A stretch of 57,099 bases of DNA, taken from positions 1 through 57,099 of the forward strand of contig CALUYS010000011.1 of assembly GCA_944325065.1 (NCBI GenBank), given 5' to 3'. The position numbers and the translations under genes are program-made. Within the stretch, counting starts at the first letter, position 1, and each line of letters opens with the position of its first letter. Shown piece after piece: positions 46,093 to 54,758 of the stretch. This DNA is from Candidatus Gastranaerophilales bacterium (GTDB lineage Bacteria > Cyanobacteriota > Vampirovibrionia > Gastranaerophilales > Gastranaerophilaceae). Under the pieces are notes generated by a model. It was not told the DNA's origin, did not search any database, and saw only the letters and a program-made list of their open reading frames with translations.

Positions 46093-47742
46093 ATGAAATA
46101 TTCAAAATATTCAGTCATTATTATAGGTAGTGGAATTGCAGGATTATATGCTGCGTTAAAACTATCTGAAACAATTAATCTAATTGACGGTATTTTAGTT
46201 ATAACTAAATCAGAGCTTGCCGAATCGAATTCAAGATATGCACAAGGTGGAATTGTTGGTGTTTTAAAACAAAACGAAAATGATAGCGTTGAACTGCATG
46301 TAAAAGACACTTTGAAAGCAGGTGCTGGATTGTGTGAATTTGATACTGTTAAATTTATTTCTGAAAATAGTCAAAACATTATTTATGATTTAATAAATTA
46401 TGGTGTTGAATTTGACAGAGATGAAAATAACAAACTTAAACTGACCATGGAGGGAGCTCACAGTATTAAACGTATTCTTCACTCAGGCGGTGATGCAACA
46501 GGATATAATATTGAAAAAGTTTTAGTAAAAAAAGTCATAGAAAATCCTAATATTCAAATATATGAAAAAACTTTTGCCTGTGAACTTTTATTAAACAAAA
46601 ATAATGTTTGTAGAGGCATAATAACATATAATGAAGAATTAAATGAATATGAAACAATTTATGCAGCTTCAACAATTTTGGCAACAGGCGGTTGTGGACA
46701 AGTCTATAAATATACAACAAATCCAGAAGTTGCAACAGGTGATGGTTTTGCCCTTGCATATAAAGCAAATGCGATAATGCAGGATATGGAATTTATACAG
46801 TTTCACCCAACAGCATTAAAACTTCCTAATTGCGAAAATATGTTCCTTATCTCAGAAGCTGTTCGTGGTGAAGGAGCTAAACTTGTTGATATCGATGGAA
46901 ACGCTTTTATGAAAAAATACGACGATAGACTTGAGCTTGCTCCTCGAGATGTTGTGACTCGTGCTATATTTAACGAAATGCATAAACTTAAATATAATTG
47001 TATGTATTTAGATGCCTCAATGATTAAAAAAGATGTTTTTAAATCAAGATTCCCCAATATTTATAAAATGTGCAAAGAAAATAATATAGACATTTCAAAA
47101 GATTATATCCCTATCGCCCCCGCAGCTCACTATACAATGGGTGGAATAAAAACTACAATTGAAGGACAAACTTCAATAAAAAATTTATATGCTATTGGAG
47201 AAGTTGCTTCAACAGGACTTCATGGAGCAAATAGACTTGCAAGCAATTCACTTCTAGAATGTGCTATTTGTGCAAGTGAATTAGCAAACTATTTAAGTTT
47301 TGCTAATTTACAATCATCCGATATTATTGATGAAACAATTCTTGATACCATTAAAAAATATGATGATGACCATAATACTCATTCCTGTGAAAATGATTAT
47401 GATACTGATCCTATTATTTTAAAACATAAATTAAAAAATATTATGTGGGAATATGTTGGAATTTTACGTGATAAGAATAATCTTGAAATAGCATTAGAAA
47501 AAATTCAGGATATTGAAAAAAGTTATAATAATAAATATAAATGTGCATCAATTAACCATTATGAGTTGCGAAATTTGATTTTGGTTGCAAAAATGATTAT
47601 ATTAAGTGCCTTAAAACGAAAAGAATCTCGTGGTGCACATTTTAGAATCGATTACCCAAGTCCTTTAAATTTAGCTAGACATAATACTATAAATATGGAA
47701 GATATAATAAATTATGAACAAACATACATTAATATTAAATGA
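46093..47742 (+). CDS. nadB: L-aspartate oxidase NadB
   Basis: Flavoenzyme (549 aa) that oxidises aspartate to iminoaspartate, the first step of NAD synthesis; fumarate can replace oxygen in anaerobes. FAD-binding GSGIAGLYAAL is at about 12-22, substrate-loop SRYAQGGIVGV at about 46-56, and GLHGANRLASNSLLECAIC near 375-393. AAHYTMGGI and the C-terminal helical domain match succinate dehydrogenase-type flavoproteins. The last 29 bp overlap nadC, so they are co-translated; nadA is not here. Confidence 0.96.
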   Translation: MKYSKYSVIIIGSGIAGLYAALKLSETINLIDGILVITKSELAESNSRYAQGGIVGVLKQNENDSVELHVKDTLKAGAGLCEFDTVKFISENSQNIIYDLINYGVEFDRDENNKLKLTMEGAHSIKRILHSGGDATGYNIEKVLVKKVIENPNIQIYEKTFACELLLNKNNVCRGIITYNEELNEYETIYAASTILATGGCGQVYKYTTNPEVATGDGFALAYKANAIMQDMEFIQFHPTALKLPNCENMFLISEAVRGEGAKLVDIDGNAFMKKYDDRLELAPRDVVTRAIFNEMHKLKYNCMYLDASMIKKDVFKSRFPNIYKMCKENNIDISKDYIPIAPAAHYTMGGIKTTIEGQTSIKNLYAIGEVASTGLHGANRLASNSLLECAICASELANYLSFANLQSSDIIDETILDTIKKYDDDHNTHSCENDYDTDPIILKHKLKNIMWEYVGILRDKNNLEIALEKIQDIEKSYNNKYKCASINHYELRNLILVAKMIILSALKRKESRGAHFRIDYPSPLNLARHNTINMEDIINYEQTYINIK

Positions 47743-48562
47743 TTTTGTTATAGAATCACATGTTAAAAATGCATTAAATGAAGATATCGGTTTCGGTGAT
47801 ATCACTACTGATAGTATTGTTTCAAAAGACAAAACAACCAAAGCATTTTTAAATACGAGAGAAGATGGCATTTTTTGTGGTGTTAAACTCTTTAGAAAAG
47901 TTTTTGAAGTACTTGATAAAAATATTAAAATAGAATTTTGTTTTAATGATGGTGATGCTATAAAAAAAGGCGATACAGTTGCTAAAATTGAAGGAAATAC
48001 AAATGCACTATTAAAAGGGGAAAGAACAGCTTTAAACTATATTCAAAAGTTATCAGGTATTTCAACACATACAAATAAATATGTTGAAAAAATAAAAGAA
48101 TACAAAGCAAAAGTTGTCGACACAAGAAAAAACACACCTGGGTTTCGTCTTTTTGAAAAATATGCTATTTTACAAGGTGGTGGTAGTATTCATCGGTTTA
48201 ATTTATCCGATTGCGTTATGATTAAAGACAATCATATAAAATATGCAGGTTCAATAACAAAAGCTGTTGAACTTGTTAAATCTCAAATATCTCACACTCA
48301 TAAGATTGAGGTTGAATGTGACACCATAAAACAAGTTATTGAAGCTTTAAATGCTAAAGTTAATATCATTATGCTTGATAATATGGAAATATCGGATATT
48401 GAAAAATCTGTTAAATTAATTAATGATAATGCAATTATTGAAGTTAGTGGGAAAGTAACATTGGAAAATATTGAAAAAATTGCAAAAACAAATGTAGACA
48501 TTATATCAACATCATCTTTAATAAATAAAGCACATACACTTGATTTAGGACTTGATTTCTAA
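47714..48562 (+). CDS. nadC: Nicotinate-nucleotide pyrophosphorylase NadC
   Basis: Quinolinate phosphoribosyltransferase (282 aa) forming nicotinate mononucleotide. The N-terminal domain has NEDIGFGDITTDSIV; the barrel has LSGISTHTNKYV, VVDTRKNTPGFR and IKDNHIKYAGS, with IMLDNM and EVSGKVTLENI near the C-terminus, all canonical. RBS GGAAG lies inside nadB; the genes overlap by 29 bp. Its end overlaps the convergent Gly/Ser-rich gene by 4 bp. Confidence 0.96.
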   Translation: MNKHTLILNDFVIESHVKNALNEDIGFGDITTDSIVSKDKTTKAFLNTREDGIFCGVKLFRKVFEVLDKNIKIEFCFNDGDAIKKGDTVAKIEGNTNALLKGERTALNYIQKLSGISTHTNKYVEKIKEYKAKVVDTRKNTPGFRLFEKYAILQGGGSIHRFNLSDCVMIKDNHIKYAGSITKAVELVKSQISHTHKIEVECDTIKQVIEALNAKVNIIMLDNMEISDIEKSVKLINDNAIIEVSGKVTLENIEKIAKTNVDIISTSSLINKAHTLDLGLDF

Positions 48563-49374
48563 ATATTTTGTATTGATTTACTATCACCATCAAGTGATTC
48601 TTTAAGCATTTTTTTAACGACATCACCTTGAGTATCAAGCATTTTGCATATTGTTTCAATATTTCTAACTTTATTACTTAAAATAGTATCAGCGTTTGCT
48701 TGTATTCGACCTGTAACGTTTTGATATGCTGCTAGAGCTGCTGATGAGGTACCTTGAAGTAAATTACCTGCAACAACAGCAGGGAGTCCAAACATATCAA
48801 GATATGGTGCAGCTGCTGACATAATACCGCCAATACCTGAAGCTATTCCTGCAATTGGTAATACAAAATTGTTCCCAAAACCATAACCTGTAGCTGTACC
48901 AAGACCATATGCCCCAAGACTTGCCATACTTGCAACATCACTTGCTGCGGTTAAAGATGAAGCACCACCTGTAAAATAGCCATCTGAGTATCCTGAACCA
49001 AAACCCCACTGAACTGGTGCTGCACTACCTGAAGGAAAACCTGGATAATTACCAAGTCCACTTATGCCAAAAGAAGCACCACTGCCATCAAATGTCGCAT
49101 TCCCGCCTGAAACAGGTGACCAGTATGATGTCCCTGGTATATTCATTGATTGTGTTCCACCCATTGTTGTCATAAATGCACTTGGTGAGATAAGGCTTGC
49201 TAAATTCCACAAAAAACTACCTGCCGTACCAAAACCTGAACCACCTATTGATGGACCAGATACTGTTAAATCACGTAACTGATCATATGTCTCCCACAAT
49301 TTTGCCTTGGCCTCTGCTGAGGCTCCTCCAAATTTACTTGCTATTACTAAAAATGAATCGTTTTTGTACGACAT
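48559..49374 (-). CDS. Gly/Ser/Ala-rich hypothetical protein, partner of MGMAAS paralog 2
   Basis: A 271-aa protein starting MSYKNDSFLVIASKFGGASA. Residues 35-200 are dominated by Gly, Ser, Ala and aromatic residues in a repeat-poor, low-complexity pattern (GISGLGNYPGFPSGSAAP, GAYGLGTATGYGFGNNF), followed by a hydrophobic Ala/Gly helix region (about 170-215) and a C-terminal helix (NKVRNIETICKMLDTQGDVV). There is no cleavable signal. It follows the MGMAAS gene by 50 bases with its own GGAGAA RBS, so the pair is an operon. A structural, secreted or surface-layer role is plausible, not shown. Confidence 0.75.
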   Translation of the reverse strand: MSYKNDSFLVIASKFGGASAEAKAKLWETYDQLRDLTVSGPSIGGSGFGTAGSFLWNLASLISPSAFMTTMGGTQSMNIPGTSYWSPVSGGNATFDGSGASFGISGLGNYPGFPSGSAAPVQWGFGSGYSDGYFTGGASSLTAASDVASMASLGAYGLGTATGYGFGNNFVLPIAGIASGIGGIMSAAAPYLDMFGLPAVVAGNLLQGTSSAALAAYQNVTGRIQANADTILSNKVRNIETICKMLDTQGDVVKKMLKESLDGDSKSIQNI

Positions 49375-49424
49375 TTATATTTATTCTCCATTTATTAAAA
49401 TTATACGTTATTAGCTTTATTAGT

Positions 49425-50726
49425 CTATTGAAATGTTTTAAATGTGGATTCAATATTTTTATCAATAACTTTTTTAACTGATTCCATTTCAGTCTGTAAT
49501 GCTTCTTGCTCCGTATCAAGTTGACGAAGTTTTAACTCTAATGTTTTATCCTGTTGTTGTATCATTTCTGTTTTTGCATTTATTTCTTCAATCGTTTGTT
49601 GATAAATCATACATTGATATTCATATTGTTTCATTGCCTCATTATAAGCTGCATCATCTTTTTCTGTTACTGCATTTAACTCATATGCTGAACCATTTAA
49701 TGAATCATCATCAATCAATATTTGTGCAGGGTATGAACCAGATTCATCAAAAGTTATTTGAGCATTTACATTTTCTTTTCTTGTATATTCAACATTTGAT
49801 GCAAAATATGTATTTAATTTATTTACTGCACTATAATCTTGATTCATATAAGAGGCTAAATCAGATGCTGAAATATACATTGTATTTTCACCATCTTCAA
49901 AAGCATAAAAAACCGAATCCGCCATACCATATTTATCTTTAATTGTTTGTATTGCTAGTTTATCTACATCAGTTGCACGTGCACTTGCATTATAACTGTC
50001 AAGTAATTCTATCTGACCTGTTCCTTCGTTATAATTTACAAGTGATTCTTCTTTGCCATCAATATTTGTAATAGTTGCTGCTACATAGCCATTTAAATTG
50101 CTATCATAGGTAAATAAATATTTATTTGCTTCACCTGTTCCATAAGCATCAACTTTAGGGTTATTATCAGTTGTTACACCTTCCCATATACCTTTTTCTG
50201 AATTATATTTAATCTCTGTTTGTTTATTTAAATTATCTTCAACTGTTTGATTTATAGTATTATTTAAATTAATATTTTTAGCTTGCAAATCAACTTCACG
50301 AAGTGTTTTTAAACCACCTGATGTCATAATGACATAAGGATAGTAATTCCCAACATCATCATATCTTGATGTATTATCTTCATTTGTTTTAATTTGTACA
50401 CCACTTTTTATATTTTTAGCAGCTTCATAGCGATAGTCTTTATATGAAATTGTTGCCACATATGGATATTCATTATTTGTGCTATTTCTTGTATAGTCAT
50501 CTAAAGTATATTCTTTATTCCCATCAGAATAGACATATGATGTTGATTTATAATCCTCTGTCGATGGTGGTGTTGGTGCTTGTAGTGAAAGGTATTGATT
50601 AAAAGCATCTGCACTTTGATTTGCTAAAGCAACACGTGCTTGATTTATTTGTTGTCCTTCATATTCTACATTTGTTTTTCTTGCTGTTAGTCCTAAATAC
50701 CTTGCTTGTGATGCTGCCATGCCCAT
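49425..50726 (-). CDS. MGMAAS-type protein, paralog 2 (structural, unknown function)
   Basis: A 433-aa protein matching the one at 31432-32901 at both ends: N-terminus MGMAASQARYLGLTARKTNV and EGQQINQAR; C-terminus AVTEKDDAAYNEAMKQYEYQ, then QQDKTLELKLRQLDTEQEAL and STFKTFQ. The middle is also distantly alike (FYAFEDGENTMYISASDL against YSYKDDNDETCYMYVPMEN) but gapped and diverged. There is no signal or membrane segment. Terminal helices around a variable beta-rich centre suggest self-assembly. It is first in an operon with the Gly/Ser-rich gene; RBS GAGGTAA. Confidence 0.85.
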   Translation of the reverse strand: MGMAASQARYLGLTARKTNVEYEGQQINQARVALANQSADAFNQYLSLQAPTPPSTEDYKSTSYVYSDGNKEYTLDDYTRNSTNNEYPYVATISYKDYRYEAAKNIKSGVQIKTNEDNTSRYDDVGNYYPYVIMTSGGLKTLREVDLQAKNINLNNTINQTVEDNLNKQTEIKYNSEKGIWEGVTTDNNPKVDAYGTGEANKYLFTYDSNLNGYVAATITNIDGKEESLVNYNEGTGQIELLDSYNASARATDVDKLAIQTIKDKYGMADSVFYAFEDGENTMYISASDLASYMNQDYSAVNKLNTYFASNVEYTRKENVNAQITFDESGSYPAQILIDDDSLNGSAYELNAVTEKDDAAYNEAMKQYEYQCMIYQQTIEEINAKTEMIQQQDKTLELKLRQLDTEQEALQTEMESVKKVIDKNIESTFKTFQ

Positions 50727-51038
50727 ATTATTCTTACCTCGTTTTTTCTCTTTATCTTATTTTTTTTACGTCTATTTTTGTTTTTTTCTTAAATTTGTTT
50801 CTTATTTTTATTTTTAATAACCATTTTTCAAAAGTCAATTCTAATAGGAGTTATTACAATTTTATTATATTTTTTTATTGCTTAAAAAATCATACATCTG
50901 TATGAGATGTATTATAAATATCAATAATATTTATTAAATAATTATGATATATTAAATTATATTTATTTAAAAATTATAATATCTACATTTGAAATTTGTT
51001 CAAAAAAACAAAAATATATTTGTTAGTTTATAAAAAAT
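50727..51038. other. Divergent promoter region between MGMAAS paralog 2 and the ECF locus
   Basis: No gene is visible in this strongly AT-rich stretch. On the minus strand TTGACT (50833-50838), 16 bases, TAAAAA is a candidate sigma-70 promoter for the MGMAAS operon, giving a leader of about 80 bases. The plus-side promoter is listed separately. Confidence 0.4.
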
Positions 51039-51063
51039 GAACTTTTTTATTTTTATATCGTTA
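51039..51063 (+). promoter_or_regulatory. Candidate ECF-sigma promoter (autoregulatory)
   Basis: GAAC (51039-51042), 16 bases, CGTTA (51059-51063) is the typical -35/-10 pair of ECF sigma factors (GGAAC...CGT), just upstream of the anti-sigma/sigma operon. A TATAAT also overlaps (51062-51067), so a house-keeping promoter may act there too. Confidence 0.6.
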
Positions 51064-51085
51064 TAATATATGTGAGGAAAAAATT

Positions 51086-51418
51086 ATGAACGAAAACCAA
51101 AAAAAATGCAAAGGATTTAAAGATCAATTTATTAATCTAAATGAAAATGAACTATTAGAACATATTCAAATGTGTGAAAATTGTAAAAAAGAATATTTAG
51201 AAATGAAAAAATTATCAAAACTTTTACAAACCGTAAAACAACATTATATAAAAAAGCAAAATGTTATAAAAACGTTTAAAACTGCAGCTATTATTACATT
51301 AACTTTATTTACCGGATTTATAGCAACATATATAAATAATACAAATAATCAAAATGTCTTATCATTTGATGATTTAGGTTTCCCTACCGATGAATACGGT
51401 TTTATACTTGTTGATTGA
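51086..51418 (+). CDS. Zinc-finger anti-sigma factor (membrane-anchored)
   Basis: A 110-aa protein with the ZAS zinc motif of anti-sigma factors: Cys8, then His...CENCKKEY (H-x3-C-x2-C, about residues 26-33). One transmembrane helix follows (AAIITLTLFTGFIATYI, about 70-88), and a short extracytoplasmic tail. It should bind the ECF sigma encoded 31 bases downstream and release it on an envelope signal. The gene order anti-sigma then sigma is inverted relative to the commonest layout. RBS GAGGAAA. Confidence 0.85.
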   Translation: MNENQKKCKGFKDQFINLNENELLEHIQMCENCKKEYLEMKKLSKLLQTVKQHYIKKQNVIKTFKTAAIITLTLFTGFIATYINNTNNQNVLSFDDLGFPTDEYGFILVD

Positions 51419-51449
51419 GTTTAATATTGAGAGAAAGTTTCTATTTAGT

Positions 51450-51950
51450 ATGAACATTAAAAAAATTATTGAAAATAACCAACAATACGTTAAAAATTTA
51501 ATAAAAACAATTACAAATACGCATAATAATGAAGATATTGAACAAGAGGTTTATATAAAATTATGGAAAAATCGTGATAAATATGAAGAAAACGGGAAAT
51601 TTAAGAACTGGATAAAAACAGTAACATTAAACGCAACTAAAGATTTTTTAAAATCTAAACAACATAAACAATCTAATATAGCGGTTAATGATGAGGAAAT
51701 TTTAAAAAATATACAAGATAAAACTTCTAATACCGAAAATAAAATTATAAATTTTGAAACAAGAAATACAATTATTAATGCCATTGAAAATTTAGGTAAA
51801 AACCATCGTGAGGTTATAATTTTATATGAATTTTATAATTTATCTTATGAAGATATTGCAAAAAAACTTAATTGCCCAATTGGCACAATTAAATCAAGAA
51901 TTTATACTGCAAAAAAAATATTAGCTCTGAATTTAAAAGATCTATTATAA
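51450..51950 (+). CDS. ECF-type RNA polymerase sigma factor
   Basis: A 166-aa sigma-70 family protein with only regions 2 and 4. Region 2: EDIEQEVYIKLWKNRDKYEE and FKNWIKTVTLNATKDFLK; region 4: LGKNHREVIILYEFYNLSYE, then IAKKLNCPIGTIKSRIYTAK. I start it at ATG 51450 (MNIKKIIENN); an ATG at 51390 would run back through the anti-sigma gene and has no family-like sequence. The RBS is weak (GAGAGAAAG), which suggests translational coupling. It likely reads the promoter at 51039. Confidence 0.92.
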   Translation: MNIKKIIENNQQYVKNLIKTITNTHNNEDIEQEVYIKLWKNRDKYEENGKFKNWIKTVTLNATKDFLKSKQHKQSNIAVNDEEILKNIQDKTSNTENKIINFETRNTIINAIENLGKNHREVIILYEFYNLSYEDIAKKLNCPIGTIKSRIYTAKKILALNLKDLL

Positions 51951-51991
51951 CAGATAAAAGTAGAAAAAAAAACAGAAAAAAGGAGAAAAAA

Positions 51992-52603
51992 ATGAAAAAA
52001 ACACTTATTTTATCAACATTATTAACAACATCAATTTTAATGAGTTCTTTAACATCATTTGCAGGGAATGATAATCCACCAGCTCCAGAAGCACCTTATA
52101 TCAATCAAGAACAATATCAAGGTCCTGAAAGAAGAATGAAACCTACTTGTCCAAAATGTATGTGTGAAAAACATATGCAAAAAATGAAAGAAATGAAAGA
52201 AGCTCGCAAAAAAGAATTTGAATCAAGACTTAATTTGACAGAAGAACAAAAACAAAAAGCTAAAGAAATTAGAATGAAAGGACACAAAGAAATAAAGCCC
52301 GTATTTGAAGAAATGAAAACAAAAAAAGATGAACTTAGAGAACTTAAAAAGAAAGAAAATCCTTCTTTAATTGAACAAGCCAAAATAAGACAACTTGAAA
52401 ACGAAGTTAAAGCTTTAAAAGACAAAGCTAAATCAATACGACAATCAAACAAAAATGAATTTGAAAAAATACTTACAAAAGACCAAAAAAATGAATTAAA
52501 AAAAATGGAAAAAGAAGGTGAAAAACGCTTTAAAGAAATGAAAAAACATCATAAAGGACCACAACATCCTCCTATATGTCCTTTAGATAAAAATGATAAA
52601 TAA
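51992..52603 (+). CDS. Spy/CpxP-like periplasmic stress protein
   Basis: A 203-aa exported protein: signal peptide MKKTLILSTLLTTSILMSSL with cleavage near SFAG, a Cys cluster CPKCMCEKHMQKMKEM, then long charged helices bearing LTXXQ-type repeats (LNLTEEQKQKAKEIR and ILTKDQKNELKKM) like Spy, CpxP and CnrX/ZraP. The C-terminus is His/Pro-rich (KKHHKGPQHPPICPL). The Cys/His/Met content suggests metal binding. It lies 41 bases after the ECF sigma gene with a good AAAAGGAG RBS, so it is probably the sensor or the main output of that regulon. Confidence 0.8.
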   Translation: MKKTLILSTLLTTSILMSSLTSFAGNDNPPAPEAPYINQEQYQGPERRMKPTCPKCMCEKHMQKMKEMKEARKKEFESRLNLTEEQKQKAKEIRMKGHKEIKPVFEEMKTKKDELRELKKKENPSLIEQAKIRQLENEVKALKDKAKSIRQSNKNEFEKILTKDQKNELKKMEKEGEKRFKEMKKHHKGPQHPPICPLDKNDK

Positions 52604-52645
52604 AATAAACAAAATATAACAACATAAAACCAATCAGCAAAATAC

Positions 52646-52681
52646 AGCGGGAAAATATTTTCTCCCGCTTTTCTTTTTTTT
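52646..52681 (+). terminator. Intrinsic terminator of the ECF/Spy operon
   Basis: AGCGGGA / TCCCGCT stem (52646-52652 with 52663-52669), AT loop, then a T-rich tail. Confidence 0.88.
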
Positions 52682-52727
52682 AATTTCAAATATAATAAAA
52701 ATATATACTTAAGGAAGGAAATTAAAA

Positions 52728-53603
52728 ATGAAAAAGATAGTTATATTAACTTTAATTTTAAGTTCAATATTTTTATTTCAAGCATTTTATAATATAAAGA
52801 ACATTAACCCAACTTATGCTGCAACAACCTCAACAGCTAATTGGAATGAAGAAGCAAGTTTAAAACGTGTAAATACAATAGGAGCAACAATATTAAAAGC
52901 AAATAATCTACCTGAAGGTATCACTTTTAAAGTATCAGATGATGAAAGTATTAATGCCTATGCAAATATTAATAAAGAAGTATATGTTTATCGTGGTTTG
53001 CTTGAATACGTTACAAATGATGAAGAACTTGCTGCTGTTATAGCACATGAAATCGGACATATAGTTAATAGTCATAGTGCTAAACAAACTATTATAAATT
53101 CAATAATATCATCTATTTCACCATCAACGACAAATGCTGTCTTATCAACATCTGTTGAAGCCGCAAAACAATTATCCTCAATGAAAGTTAGTCGTGAAGA
53201 TGAATTTGAAGCTGACCTAACAGCTATAGACTTACTTCAAAAAACAGAATATAATCCACTTGCTTTAATATCTGTATTAAATAAAATATGTGGCAATTAC
53301 GTAGATTTAGTATCAACTCACCCAAGCGGTGAAAAACGATTAATGAATATATACGATTATGCTGATTATAATTATCCTGATATGGTTAAAAAAGGCTATA
53401 ATACAGATTCATATTTAAAAGCACGCGAATTAATATGGGCTAATTTAAAAATAAGAAAAGAAAACCCGCGGAAACTTGCAAAAGCTCAAAAAGAACAAGA
53501 AAAATTAAAACAAAAGAAACTAAAACGAGCAAAAAAAATGTTAAATTCAAATGATCCTTGGAATACATCGTTAAATATTATTCAACAACTCAGCGGACAA
53601 TAA
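52728..53603 (+). CDS. Exported M48-family metallopeptidase
   Basis: A 291-aa zinc peptidase with an N-terminal signal or anchor (KKIVILTLILSSIFLFQAF). The active site is HEIGH at 107-111 in AVIAHEIGHIVNSH, and the third ligand Glu lies in EDEFEADLTAIDLL, both as in M48B/BepA- and LoiP-like proteases. The C-terminus is a Lys-rich helix (KEQEKLKQKKLKRAKKM). It probably degrades misfolded envelope proteins; its place next to the ECF/Spy locus supports that but it has its own RBS (AAGGAAGG) after a terminator. Confidence 0.92.
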   Translation: MKKIVILTLILSSIFLFQAFYNIKNINPTYAATTSTANWNEEASLKRVNTIGATILKANNLPEGITFKVSDDESINAYANINKEVYVYRGLLEYVTNDEELAAVIAHEIGHIVNSHSAKQTIINSIISSISPSTTNAVLSTSVEAAKQLSSMKVSREDEFEADLTAIDLLQKTEYNPLALISVLNKICGNYVDLVSTHPSGEKRLMNIYDYADYNYPDMVKKGYNTDSYLKARELIWANLKIRKENPRKLAKAQKEQEKLKQKKLKRAKKMLNSNDPWNTSLNIIQQLSGQ

Positions 53604-53615
53604 TAAAATAGATCA

Positions 53616-53657
53616 ATAACAAAATGGAGGTTTAAAACCTCCATTTTGTTATTTTTT
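53616..53657. terminator. Bidirectional terminator between M48 and YtxH genes
   Basis: A perfect inverted repeat of about 18 bp per arm (ATAACAAAATGGAGGTTT), T run on the plus side; it ends both convergent transcription units. Confidence 0.88.
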
Positions 53658-53666
53658 AATCTATTT

Positions 53667-53942
53667 TTACATTTGGTGTTGTTCTTCATTATTTTTACGT
53701 TTTAAAAGGTCAGAAACTTTTTCAATAATTTCATCACCCTTTTTTTGGATATCGCCAATAACATTATCAGCTTTATTTTGTATTTGTTTAACGGTATCAC
53801 CTGCTTTATCCACAATATCCTTTGAAGCTTCAAATAATTGTTCACGAGTTTCTTCACCTGACTGTGGTGCAAGTAAAAGTCCTATTAAAGAACCTACCAT
53901 ACCACCAACTATAAAACCTGCTAAAAATTTTCCTGCTGACAT
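53667..53942 (-). CDS. YtxH-domain membrane-anchored small protein
   Basis: A 91-aa protein with an N-terminal glycine-zipper-like membrane segment (FLAGFIVGGMVGSLIGLLLA) followed by APQSGEETREQL, the YtxH signature, and an amphipathic helix. YtxH proteins are linked to general stress in Bacillus; the mechanism is unknown. It follows the DUF948 gene by 15 bases on the same strand, with RBS AAGGAG. Confidence 0.85.
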   Translation of the reverse strand: MSAGKFLAGFIVGGMVGSLIGLLLAPQSGEETREQLFEASKDIVDKAGDTVKQIQNKADNVIGDIQKKGDEIIEKVSDLLKRKNNEEQHQM

Positions 53943-53957
53943 AATTTTACTCCTTCT

Positions 53958-54305
53958 TTATTTTTTCATAAACATTTTTAACCCAGTTAAAAATCCGCTG
54001 GTTAACCCACCAGACATGCCTTTCAAAGCACACATGCCTAAAGTACTTATACTTAATGCACTAGTTAATAATTTACTTAAAATATTTATTTTAAAACTTG
54101 GTTTTTCCGTCAATTTATTAACATTTTTAATTGCAACATTAATTTCTTTAATAGTTAACTCAAGTTCATTTTTTAACTTAGATGATGCATCATCAATATT
54201 TTGAACCAATTTTGAAACTTCAATTAACAACTTTGTTGCAAAAATAAACATAACAATCAAAGTTATAATAAGTAGTATTAAAGCTATTTCTAAAACTTCC
54301 GTCAT
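53958..54305 (-). CDS. DUF948-like membrane protein
   Basis: A 115-aa protein with an N-terminal transmembrane helix (IALILLIITLIVMFIFA), then a long helix of the DUF948 kind (VQNIDDASSKLKNELELTIK), and a second hydrophobic Gly/Ser-rich stretch at the end. DUF948 and YtxH proteins often neighbour one another, as here. It is the middle gene of three. Function unknown. Confidence 0.75.
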   Translation of the reverse strand: MTEVLEIALILLIITLIVMFIFATKLLIEVSKLVQNIDDASSKLKNELELTIKEINVAIKNVNKLTEKPSFKINILSKLLTSALSISTLGMCALKGMSGGLTSGFLTGLKMFMKK

Positions 54306-54339
54306 AAATTAAAATCTCCGAATATTTTACCTAATAATT

Positions 54340-54657
54340 CTATTCAAAATCACAATCACAAGAGGCTTCAAGTTCTTTAGCTTTTGCCAGTTGTTTAGCT
54401 TTAATCATTTCATTAATTTTGTTATATTGACGTTCAAGTTTATATCGCATTAAATCAATAGACTCAAAAGCTTGTTGTTTTGCTTTTAATATATCAGGTC
54501 CATGTTTTTTTGCTATTTCATTAACTTTATTACACAAAAGACGACGAGTTTCACATCCACTTCGAGGGGCATACAATATCGCACCTATAACGCCTGCCAC
54601 AACACCGCCGAGTAAACCTAAACCAAAACCTAATAACTTATTATCATTTTTTGACAT
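54340..54657 (-). CDS. YtxH-like small protein, second copy
   Basis: A 105-aa protein with membrane segment FGLGLLGGVVAGVIGAILYA and the YtxH block APRSGCETRRLLCNKV, then a charged helix and a Cys-Asp tail (ASCDCDFE). It is distinct from the 53667 paralog in tail and cysteines. First gene of the YtxH - DUF948 - YtxH set; the RBS is AGAGATG or nearby and the gap to rimO is 101 bases. Confidence 0.78.
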   Translation of the reverse strand: MSKNDNKLLGFGLGLLGGVVAGVIGAILYAPRSGCETRRLLCNKVNEIAKKHGPDILKAKQQAFESIDLMRYKLERQYNKINEMIKAKQLAKAKELEASCDCDFE

Positions 54658-54758
54658 CTCTTTTACCTCATTTAAAAAAATAACTATAATTAGTATAGCA
54701 TTTTTTTTTGACTTTTTAAAGATATCATAAAAAAAAATAATTTTAATCCTACTTTATG

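Noticed and set aside
49499-49942. 147-aa plus-strand ORF opposite MGMAAS paralog 2
   Set aside because: It is the mirror frame of a well-supported gene, has Leu/His-rich antisense composition and no RBS.
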